Shown one piece after another: positions 25,287-31,355 of a stretch of 55,608 nt of DNA. Below the pieces are notes generated by a model, which saw nothing but the letters and a program-made list of their open reading frames with translations, made no database searches and was not told where the DNA came from. The translations under genes were made by a program, and so were the position numbers. The DNA is from an uncultured Emergencia sp. (lineage in GTDB: Bacteria > Bacillota > Clostridia > Peptostreptococcales > Anaerovoracaceae): NCBI GenBank assembly GCA_904420065.1, contig CAJFTU010000001.1, positions 1 through 55,608 on the forward strand, given 5' to 3'. Position 1 is the first letter of the stretch; every line of letters starts with the position of its first letter.

Positions 25287-25336
25287 GAGCCGATGCCAAA
25301 TAGATGAATCGTCATCTGTGGGGCAGCGGCTTTTTT
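25287..25336 (+). terminator. Terminator of the aminotransferase gene
   Basis: GAGCCGATGCC near 25287 pairs with GGCAGCGGC at 25322-25330 (one mismatch). An inner stem AGATGA/TCATCT completes the hairpin, which is followed by a T6 run. Confidence 0.8.
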
Positions 25337-25397
25337 GTTGCTTTTTGGAGGTTTTCTAAATACGTTATTTTTGCTTACGGACGAAACAAAACAAAAC

Positions 25398-25850
25398 AAA
25401 ATCCCGGTCCGGACAGTGGGAATTTTTTCCGAGGAGCAGATTCTGTTTCAGATAGAAACGCAATTTTGATTTTTGAAACGAAATCGATCAAAATCATGGT
25501 CCAGGCGGTGAGAATTTTTCTGAGGAGCGGATTCTGTTTCAGATAGAAACGCAATTTTGATTTTTGAAACAAAATCGATCAAAATCATGGCTCAGGCGGT
25601 GAGAATTTTTCTGAGGAGCGGATTCTGTTTCAGATAGAAACACATCTCCGATTTTTGAAACAAAATCGATCAAAATCACAGCTCAGACAGGGAGATTTTT
25701 TCTGAGGTGTAGATTCTGTTTCAAATAGAAACATATTCCTGAGTTTTGAAAACAACCCGACCAAAATCCCCGCTCAGACAACGTATTTTTTTCAAAAGAA
25801 CCGATTCTGTTTCTATTCGAAACAGTTTTGCCGGTTTAGAAACTTTCCCC
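25398..25850 (+). repeat. Five-copy 91-bp tandem repeat array, non-coding
   Basis: The stretch between the aminotransferase terminator and the bioY promoter contains five diverged copies of one unit. The core GATTCTGTTTC begins at 25439, 25530, 25621, 25712 and 25803, exactly 91 bases apart each time. Each core continues as a small inverted repeat GTTTC-N5-GAAAC. The N5 differs in the last copy while the arms stay intact. In the first three copies a second inverted element, based on TTTTGAT and ATCAAAA arms, follows. The inner copies are nearly identical and the outer ones more decayed. No protein frame runs through it. The function is unknown. Confidence 0.9.
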
Positions 25851-25963
25851 TACTTTGGATATCCTCCCTTTACTTTCCGGAACTTCTTCGCTTTTTTTGG
25901 TGGAGACAAAACGGCCGCAGAAAACATAACGCCGATCAGGTGACTATAAGGCGCAGCAGCATA

Positions 25964-25998
25964 ATTGTCACCTATTAATAAAACTTTTAGTTGACAAT
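25964..25998 (+). promoter_or_regulatory. BirA-type biotin operator
   Basis: ATTGTCACCT (25964-25973) and AGTTGACAAT (25989-25998) form an inverted repeat with nine of ten bases matching and a 15-base spacer. This is the arrangement of BirA operators (TTGT-AACC, N14-16, GGTT-ACAA). The right half overlaps the -35 of the bioY promoter, so biotin-loaded BirA would block transcription. Confidence 0.8.
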
Positions 25999-26019
25999 AA
26001 TGCCGCACTCTGCTATGCT
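25991..26019 (+). promoter_or_regulatory. Promoter of bioY
   Basis: TTGACA (25991-25996), 17 bases, TATGCT (26014-26019). The -35 hexamer lies within the right half of the BirA-type operator. Confidence 0.85.
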
Positions 26020-26026
26020 TTAAATA

Positions 26027-26055
26027 TCGCCGCGCGGCTGTTGTACGCGCGGCGA
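26027..26055 (+). other. GC-rich hairpin in the bioY leader
   Basis: TCGCCGCGCG (26027-26036) pairs perfectly with CGCGCGGCGA (26046-26055) across a nine-base loop. It sits at the expected 5' end of the bioY mRNA. With no T-run it is more likely an mRNA-stabilising 5' structure than a terminator. Confidence 0.6.
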
Positions 26056-26083
26056 AAGGCTTGACCGAAAGGGGAACTTTTTG

Positions 26084-26668
26084 ATGAATCGAAAAAAATA
26101 CAGTACAAGAGATCTGATTTTGTGTGGAATCTTTGCCGCTTTGATTTGCATTGGAGCGTTTATTCGTATACCCATTCCCGTTGTGCCGGCTACGCTGCAG
26201 GTGCAGTTTGTGATTTTAGCCGGACTGCTGCTTGGCGGACCTCTCGGAGGCGCCAGCGCGTTTGTCTATCTGGCGCTGGGCCTGATCGGGCTGCCCGTAT
26301 TCACTCAGGGCGGAGGACTGAGTTATCTCCTGAAACCGACATTCGGTTATATCATCGGCTTTGTGGGCGGCGCCTATGTGACCGGAAAGATTGCGGGAAA
26401 ATCGAAAGCGCCGTCTTATAAGCGGCTGTTTGCAGCCACCGGAGCGGGACTTGCGGTGATCTACATAACCGGCATCCTCTACTTCTATGTATGCAATAAT
26501 TATGTGCTCAACATACCTTTTGGCATGGGAACCACCCTGCTTTACTGTTTTGTCATGGTTATTCCGGGAGATTTGATTTTCTGCACGCTGGTAACGGTGC
26601 TTTCCAAGAGACTGATTCCCGTTTTGAACAGGGAACGGATTGCAGCCGTTTCCTCAGAAAGAAGATAG
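26084..26668 (+). CDS. bioY: Biotin ECF S-component BioY
   Basis: A 194-residue membrane protein. ATG 26084 is eight bases after GAAAGGGGA; the preceding TTG at 26081 is less likely. It has about six membrane helices. The BioY signature is visible: VVPATLQVQFVILAGLLLGG, GLIGLPVFTQGGGLSYL, and PTFGYIIGF. It binds biotin and docks on the EcfA1A2T module encoded at 20031-22515. The BirA-type operator upstream gives biotin control. Confidence 0.94.
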   Translation: MNRKKYSTRDLILCGIFAALICIGAFIRIPIPVVPATLQVQFVILAGLLLGGPLGGASAFVYLALGLIGLPVFTQGGGLSYLLKPTFGYIIGFVGGAYVTGKIAGKSKAPSYKRLFAATGAGLAVIYITGILYFYVCNNYVLNIPFGMGTTLLYCFVMVIPGDLIFCTLVTVLSKRLIPVLNRERIAAVSSERR

Positions 26669-26834
26669 CTGACGTCCCGAAGTCTCAGCAGAAAAAGGCG
26701 ATCACAGACCGGGAACTTTTCCGTCGTCGAAAGTAAAGGAATAGAAAAGAACAGAAGGGATAAACTCTGTACGCAAGGAACATTTTGTGTTAAAATTTCT
26801 TCTGAAACAGAGACGGAAAATCGGGGTGATCAAG

Positions 26835-27749
26835 ATGAACAAGTATTTGGATATCGCGCCTGAGGTCGGCGAGGCGCTGGAGAACAGGCGGCCTGTTGTG
26901 GCTTTGGAAACAACGGTGCTTTCCCACGGTCTGCCGTACCCGGACAACGTGGAGATTCTGAAGAACATAGAAAATACAGTCAGAGAAAACGGTGCTGTTC
27001 CGGCGGCCATGGCGGTCATCGGTGGACGGCTGAAGTGCGGTTTGACTGAAGAAGAGATTGAGTATTTGGGGAGGAAGAAAGACGAGCTGATCAAGTGCTC
27101 CAGGCGGGATATCCCCGCCGTGATTTCCCGGAAGTTGGATGGCGTAACCACGGCTGCGGCCACCATGATTATCGCCAATCTGGCGGGGGTCAGGATCTTT
27201 GCTACCAGCGGAATTGGCGGCGTTCACCGGGGCGCGGAGATAACCATGGATATATCGGCGGATCTGGAGGAACTGGCTCGCACACCGATCCTGGTGGTCT
27301 GCACAGGAGTAAAGGCCATTCTCGATCCGGGAATGACGCTGGAGTATCTGGAGACGAAAGGCGTTCCGGTAATCGGTTACGGCACAGATGAATTCCCCGC
27401 CTTTTTCACCAAACAGCGCGGATTTCGCGTCGATTATCGGATGGACACGCTGAAAGAGTTGGCCGAAACCTTCGATGCGCAGAGAAAATGCGGGCTGTAC
27501 AACGGAATGCTGGTCACCAATCCGATTCCGGAGGAAATTTCCCTGGATCACGCCGCGGTGGATCAGGCCGTGGATCGGGCCGTGGAAGAGGCGAGACAGG
27601 CAGGGATACACGGCAAAGAGATTACGCCGTTTCTGCTGGAGCGAATCAACCGGTTTACCGGCGGAAAGAGTCTGGACATCAGCGTAAAACTGATATACAA
27701 CAATGGGAAAGTTGCTGCGCAGATTGCTTCGCAGCTGTGCAAACTGTAA
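26835..27749 (+). CDS. psuG: Pseudouridine-5'-phosphate glycosidase PsuG
   Basis: A 304-residue enzyme that splits pseudouridine 5'-phosphate into uracil and ribose 5-phosphate. The start is ATG 26835 after GGGGTGAT. The frame extends further upstream, but without a ribosome site. Family blocks seen are VVALETTVLSHGLPYPDN, GVTTAAATMIIANLAG, TSGIGGVHRGAE and NPIPEE. The usual partner kinase psuK is not adjacent; the next gene is xth, 15 bases on. Length is normal for the family. Confidence 0.94.
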   Translation: MNKYLDIAPEVGEALENRRPVVALETTVLSHGLPYPDNVEILKNIENTVRENGAVPAAMAVIGGRLKCGLTEEEIEYLGRKKDELIKCSRRDIPAVISRKLDGVTTAAATMIIANLAGVRIFATSGIGGVHRGAEITMDISADLEELARTPILVVCTGVKAILDPGMTLEYLETKGVPVIGYGTDEFPAFFTKQRGFRVDYRMDTLKELAETFDAQRKCGLYNGMLVTNPIPEEISLDHAAVDQAVDRAVEEARQAGIHGKEITPFLLERINRFTGGKSLDISVKLIYNNGKVAAQIASQLCKL

Positions 27750-27764
27750 GAGCGGGAGACAAAG

Positions 27765-28514
27765 ATGAGATTCATATCGTGGAATGTAAACGGGCTCAGA
27801 GCGGCTCTGGGCAAGGGATTCGTCGAATCCGTAAGAAAACTCGATCCTGATTTTATCTGTATTCAGGAGACGAAAATGCAGGAAGGACAAGCAGAAGTGG
27901 ATCTTCCGGAATACGAAAAGTTTTTCTGCAGCGCAGAGAAGAAAGGATATTCCGGTACGGCGGTTTTTACCCGGAAAAAGCCGATTTCCGTACAGAAGAA
28001 CTTCGGTGATCATACCGACGAGGGAAGAGCGATTATTTTGGAGTACGAGGAATTTTTCCTGATCAACGTGTACGTGCCCAACGCGCAGGATAAACTCAAG
28101 CGGATAGACTACCGCATGAAATGGGAAGACGACTTTTTGGCCTTTGTGAAAGAATTAGACGAAAAGAAACCGGTGATCATCTGCGGCGACATGAACGTAG
28201 CGAAAGAGGAGATCGATCTGAAAAACCCGAAGACCAACAGAGGGAACGCCGGATTCTCCGATCAGGAACGGGAAAAGATGCGCCGGCTTCAGGCGTCGGG
28301 ATTCGTGGACACCTTCCGCTATCTCTATCCCGATGCAGAAGGCGTCTACAGTTGGTGGTCCTATCGCTTCAACGCGCGCAAAAATAATGCCGGTTGGCGG
28401 ATCGATTACTTTCTCGTCAGCGACAGGATGAAAGACAGAATCGTCGACGCGAAGATTCACACCGATATATTCGGCAGCGATCATTGTCCTGTAGAACTGG
28501 AAATACGGCTTTGA
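27765..28514 (+). CDS. xth: Exodeoxyribonuclease III / AP endonuclease
   Basis: A 249-residue EEP-fold nuclease that cuts at abasic sites and trims 3' ends. The metal Glu is in CIQETKMQ (E35). Further motifs are CGDMNVAKEEIDL (catalytic Asp/Asn), WRIDYFLVS and GSDHCPVEL (catalytic His). It begins 15 bases after psuG and is likely co-transcribed with it. Full length. Confidence 0.95.
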   Translation: MRFISWNVNGLRAALGKGFVESVRKLDPDFICIQETKMQEGQAEVDLPEYEKFFCSAEKKGYSGTAVFTRKKPISVQKNFGDHTDEGRAIILEYEEFFLINVYVPNAQDKLKRIDYRMKWEDDFLAFVKELDEKKPVIICGDMNVAKEEIDLKNPKTNRGNAGFSDQEREKMRRLQASGFVDTFRYLYPDAEGVYSWWSYRFNARKNNAGWRIDYFLVSDRMKDRIVDAKIHTDIFGSDHCPVELEIRL

Positions 28515-28591
28515 TGAAAATCTGATTTCAAGCGGTTTGAGAGCGGGTTTGCGGAGCCGGGTCCGGCTGCGACAAGTGAAATATGTACAAA

Positions 28592-28616
28592 AAAAACGGC
28601 GGTTTCCGCCGTTTTT
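28592..28616. terminator. Bidirectional terminator after xth
   Basis: AAAAACGGCGG (28592-28602) pairs perfectly with CCGCCGTTTTT (28606-28616). It serves both xth and the convergent small exported protein. Confidence 0.9.
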
Positions 28617-28625
28617 AAATTGAGA

Positions 28626-29030
28626 TTACTTGATATAAAGGCCGCCGATTTTCATCTCCTTGTCCAGGAAGAGTGTAAAAGTTGCGTCCTCTTTTTCGTA
28701 TTGACATTTAACGATACATACTGCGTACTGGGCGCCGGAAGATTTTTTTACTGAGATTGATATCCCTTTGAACCGGACGAAAGATCCGAGAATTTCGGTG
28801 ATGGGCCGGAATTTGTTTTCCAGCTTTTCTTTGTCCATCGATGCCGCCATGGCTTCATTGAAGCGCTGACAGCAGGCTTCAAAATCTCCTTCGTTCAGCT
28901 TGTTGATAAAGTCCTTCGCCGAGCGAAAGACGTGATTTTTTTCAAATCCCCCGGGCAGTTCGCCGCTGCCGGCGCAGATCGCATAGAGTAGAGCCAGCGC
29001 CGCAGGAACCACGATATACCTCTTTTTCAT
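28626..29030 (-). CDS. Exported DUF3887-like small protein
   Basis: A 134-residue protein starting at 29030 on the minus strand after CGGAGGTG. It has an N-terminal signal or anchor segment (MKKRYIVVPAALALLYAICA), then a domain resembling DUF3887: a helical FINKLNEGDFEACCQRFNEA segment followed by beta strands. This fold binds small ligands in other proteins, but its role here is unknown. The Cys in the signal region does not form a convincing lipobox. Confidence 0.6.
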   Translation of the reverse strand: MKKRYIVVPAALALLYAICAGSGELPGGFEKNHVFRSAKDFINKLNEGDFEACCQRFNEAMAASMDKEKLENKFRPITEILGSFVRFKGISISVKKSSGAQYAVCIVKCQYEKEDATFTLFLDKEMKIGGLYIK

Positions 29031-29082
29031 TTTACACCTCCGTTACAATCCCCTCGTTCTCCGTCAGGGCCTTTCGTGTGCC

Positions 29083-29119
29083 TTGCATTCATTATACCTT
29101 TAAACTATAATGTTAGCAA
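29083..29119. promoter_or_regulatory. Overlapping divergent promoters
   Basis: On the plus strand TTGCAT (29083-29088), 17 bases, TATAAT (29106-29111). On the minus strand TTGCTA (29119-29114), 17 bases, TATAAT (29096-29091). Both are near-consensus and occupy the same 37 bp, so RNA polymerase can use only one at a time. They serve the metallophosphatase side and the DUF3887-like side. Confidence 0.75.
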
Positions 29120-29138
29120 GACAAGAAGGAGAAAGATA

Positions 29139-29183
29139 ATGATCTGCCGCTAAAGGAGCGCAGCTTTTTTTGCTGTGAGCGGC
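29139..29183 (+). promoter_or_regulatory. Leader with four-codon mini-ORF and hairpin
   Basis: About 20 bases after the expected start of transcription there is AAGGAG (29126-29131) and, seven bases on, ATG-ATC-TGC-CGC-TAA (29139-29153). A hairpin overlaps it: GCCGCT (29146-29151) with AGCGGC (29178-29183), and an inner CAGC/GCTG stem around a T7 loop. This could be a translated leader that affects the downstream metallophosphatase gene. It could equally be chance. Confidence 0.35.
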
Positions 29184-29226
29184 GATATCTGCTGTCTGTA
29201 TATACAAAATGAAAAGAAGAGGAAGT

Positions 29227-30093
29227 ATGCTGAAGATAATAATCGTATTTTTTGTGCTGCTGTTGCTGGCTCTTTTTCTGAACTGGAGCAACAAGTCTCT
29301 GACCGTTACGAAGTATGTTTTTCAGAGTCCGCAGGTTCACGACAGCTTTGACGGATTTCGAATCGTGCAGGTTTCCGATCTGCAGAGCGAGTACTTCGGT
29401 TCGGATCAGGAAGAACTGATCGATGCAGTCAGACAAAGCGAGCCGGATATCATCGTCTTTACCGGTGATCTGGTGGACAGAACCCATACTGATTACGAAG
29501 CCAGTCTGAAAGCGATGGAAGGCCTCGCCAAGATCGCTCCGGTTTACTATGTCAACGGGAATCACGAGTTAGCCCTGCCGGAAGAGAAGATCGCGCAGAT
29601 GTACAGCGCCATGGGAGAGATGGGGATAAAACTGCTGGTGGGATGCCGTTCTTCTGTTGAAAGGAACGGCGAAAAGATCTATATCGCCGGTCTTGCCGAG
29701 GAGGCTGTTTTGCAGAGCAAGGAGAGCGGTCAGGCGGAAGGACAGGAATTCGAAAAAGCCGTAATCGATGAGGAAATTGAAAAGCTGACTGGAGCCGTTG
29801 ACGAAGAGGATCTGGTGATTCTGCTGGTTCACGAACCGCAGCTCATTGAAGCCTACGCAGGGGAGAAGATCGATCTCGTCTTTGCCGGTCATGCCCACGG
29901 CGGCCAGATTCGCCTGCCGTTTACCGAAGGGTTGTTCGCACCGGGACAGGGGGTTCTGCCCAAACTGACCAGCGGCCTTCATTACTGCGGGCAGACCGGG
30001 ATGATCATCAGCCGGGGATTGGGCAACAGCGTGTTCCCGTTCCGGGTTTTCAACCGTCCGGAGATCGTCGTTACCCAATTGAAAAAAGCATAG
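29227..30093 (+). CDS. Membrane-anchored metallophosphoesterase (YkuE-like)
   Basis: A 288-residue protein. ATG 29227 is chosen because AGAGGA lies five bases before it; ATG 29209 has no ribosome site. One N-terminal membrane helix is followed by a calcineurin-like phosphoesterase domain with FTGDLVDR, VNGNHE, LLVHEP and FAGHAHGG. The first motif is SDLQS (D51, Q53), whereas the family standard is D-x-H, so one metal ligand is changed. The substrate is unknown; relatives act on lipid or nucleotide phosphoesters at the membrane. Confidence 0.85.
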   Translation: MLKIIIVFFVLLLLALFLNWSNKSLTVTKYVFQSPQVHDSFDGFRIVQVSDLQSEYFGSDQEELIDAVRQSEPDIIVFTGDLVDRTHTDYEASLKAMEGLAKIAPVYYVNGNHELALPEEKIAQMYSAMGEMGIKLLVGCRSSVERNGEKIYIAGLAEEAVLQSKESGQAEGQEFEKAVIDEEIEKLTGAVDEEDLVILLVHEPQLIEAYAGEKIDLVFAGHAHGGQIRLPFTEGLFAPGQGVLPKLTSGLHYCGQTGMIISRGLGNSVFPFRVFNRPEIVVTQLKKA

Positions 30094-30128
30094 ATCGAAA
30101 AGTAGGCGGACAAGGTGAATGTAAAATA

Positions 30129-30157
30129 TTGACATAAATACAAAAATATAGTAATAT
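30129..30157 (+). promoter_or_regulatory. Promoter of the PC4/YdbC gene
   Basis: Consensus TTGACA (30129-30134), 17 bases, TAATAT (30152-30157), 42 bases before the start codon. Confidence 0.8.
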
Positions 30158-30198
30158 GATGTTGAGGGCTGACTGGCGGAGAAAGGAGAACTTTATCC

Positions 30199-30705
30199 AT
30201 GCCAGATAATACGTTTACGTTTGAAATCAGGGAGCACCTTGGTGTGATCGCCCGTTATGAATCCGGCTGGCGCAAAGAGCTGAACCTGGTCAGCTGGAAC
30301 GGCGGCGCGCCGAAGTACGACGTAAGAGACTGGGATCCGCACCACGAGAGGATGAGCCGGGGACTGACTTTGCACGCCGGAGAGATGAGAAAACTGGTCG
30401 ATCTGTATATCAGCAGCAACAATCGAAAAGCCGTGAGGGAGGGCGAGCAGATAGAGGCGGAGCGTAAGGAACGGCGCGAGAGCTATCGCAGGAGCCGCTC
30501 CGGAGAAAAGCGTGATCCGGCCTTAGAAGCCGTCGAAAGAGACGTTTATGAAGGCGCCGAACCGCCTTCTGACAATCGCCCCGAGGGCAGCGATTTGCCG
30601 GAAGCAGGAGAAGCGGGTGACAACCTTGACCGGGGCGGTGAAGCAGCGCCGTCCGCAGATGAGAGGGCCGGCGAAGAAAAGCCCGGAGACGGCGAACCAA
30701 AATAA
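30199..30705 (+). CDS. PC4/YdbC-type single-stranded DNA-binding protein with long acidic tail
   Basis: A 168-residue protein. Residues 1 to about 75 match the bacterial YdbC branch of the PC4 coactivator fold: FEIREHLGVIARYESGW, ELNLVSWNGG, PKYDVRDWDPHHERM, and RGLTLHAGEM. YdbC proteins bind single-stranded DNA or RNA. The remaining ~90 residues are low-complexity, first basic (RKERRESYRRSRSGEKR) and then Glu/Gly/Pro-rich, and look disordered. YdbC proteins are usually only about 75 residues, so the tail is unusual. Confidence 0.8.
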   Translation: MPDNTFTFEIREHLGVIARYESGWRKELNLVSWNGGAPKYDVRDWDPHHERMSRGLTLHAGEMRKLVDLYISSNNRKAVREGEQIEAERKERRESYRRSRSGEKRDPALEAVERDVYEGAEPPSDNRPEGSDLPEAGEAGDNLDRGGEAAPSADERAGEEKPGDGEPK

Positions 30706-30754
30706 AGGAGCAGTCATATTATATACCAAACCATTGAAATAGGAGGTATGTACA

Positions 30755-30886
30755 ATGTCATGCTATGACAGAGGAGGCATAGACGAAAGTCTGTTATTCT
30801 TCTTTTTGCTGCTCGTTCTGCTGTTCTGCAAACCGGGTTCCTTCGGCTGTGGATGCGAGGATTCGTGCGAACCTACATGCTGTTAA
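30755..30886 (+). CDS. 43-residue membrane protein with Cys-rich tail
   Basis: A short gene with an ideal AGGAGGT ribosome site (30741-30747) before ATG 30755. The product has a polar start, one hydrophobic stretch (LLFFFLLLVLLF, about residues 13-24) and a tail with six cysteines in the motifs CGC, C and CC. Small hydrophobic Cys-rich proteins of this kind are often made during sporulation, but I cannot assign a family. It follows the PC4 gene by 49 bases and may share its transcript. Confidence 0.65.
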   Translation: MSCYDRGGIDESLLFFFLLLVLLFCKPGSFGCGCEDSCEPTCC

Positions 30887-30961
30887 CCGCGCCGGCAAGC
30901 GGTCATGGCCGAGTGGGCCGGACCGCAGCTTCGGACATTTCCGGCATAAGCTTCCGGTGAT

Positions 30962-30988
30962 AACCTCGGGCTTTTTGGAGCCCGGGTT
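30962..30988 (+). terminator. GC-rich hairpin after the Cys-rich small gene
   Basis: AACC-CGGGCT pairs with AGCCCG-GGTT across a six-base loop (one bulged T). It lies 75 bases after the small gene. There is no T-run behind it, so its action as a terminator is uncertain. Confidence 0.4.
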
Positions 30989-31016
30989 CCCTGAGAAGAG
31001 ATTTGCTTTAAAAGAC

Positions 31017-31041
31017 AAGAGAGGGAGCTTATCCCTCTCTT
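31017..31041 (-). terminator. Hairpin at the end of the DUF378 gene
   Basis: AAGAGAGGGA (31017-31026) pairs perfectly with TCCCTCTCTT (31032-31041). It overlaps the last codons of the minus-strand DUF378 gene. A short T-rich stretch follows on the minus strand. Confidence 0.55.
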
Positions 31042-31226
31042 GTGTTGCTGGTGAACAGAAATGAAATTCCCCAGATCGCGGCCAGGCCTACTAACGCATA
31101 GATGATTCTTGAAACGATAAAGAGATCCGGACCAAATATGCTGTCGACCAGATTGTATTTAAAAAATCCGATAAGTCCCCAGTTCAGACCGCCGATGATC
31201 ATCAGTACTAAAGCTAATTTTCTCAT
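31029..31226 (-). CDS. DUF378 family membrane protein
   Basis: A 65-residue protein. The start at 31226 follows GAAAGGAGTGAG on the minus strand; an in-frame ATG at 31259 has no ribosome site. The DUF378 pattern is plain: MRKLALVLMIIGGLNWGLIG, then FFKYNLVDSIFG, then a second membrane helix IIYALVGLAAIWGI. Function is unknown. It is transcribed away from the nucleoside kinase gene. Confidence 0.9.
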   Translation of the reverse strand: MRKLALVLMIIGGLNWGLIGFFKYNLVDSIFGPDLFIVSRIIYALVGLAAIWGISFLFTSNTREG

Positions 31227-31284
31227 TCTACTCACTCCTTTCATCTGTATTTTAACCAATGTTGTTTATAATATCCTGTAAATA

Positions 31285-31293
31285 TGCTATAAT
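31285..31293 (+). promoter_or_regulatory. Extended -10 promoter of the nucleoside kinase
   Basis: TGCTATAAT contains a perfect TATAAT with the TGN extension, 63 bases before the start codon. The -35 candidate TTGTTT (31262-31267) has an over-long spacer, so the extended -10 probably does the work. Confidence 0.55.
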
Positions 31294-31355
31294 GAACGGA
31301 CATTCGTTTGATTCATGATAAAACCGCGGTGAATGTTGAAGGGGGAATGTTTTTC

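Noticed and set aside
25398-25850. CRISPR array
   Set aside because: The whole 91-bp unit repeats, including what would be spacers, and copies decay at the edges. No cas genes are present.
30896-30985. tRNA gene
   Set aside because: GGCCGAGTGG resembles a tRNA D-arm, but no anticodon stem or GGTTCRANYCC T-arm can be placed.
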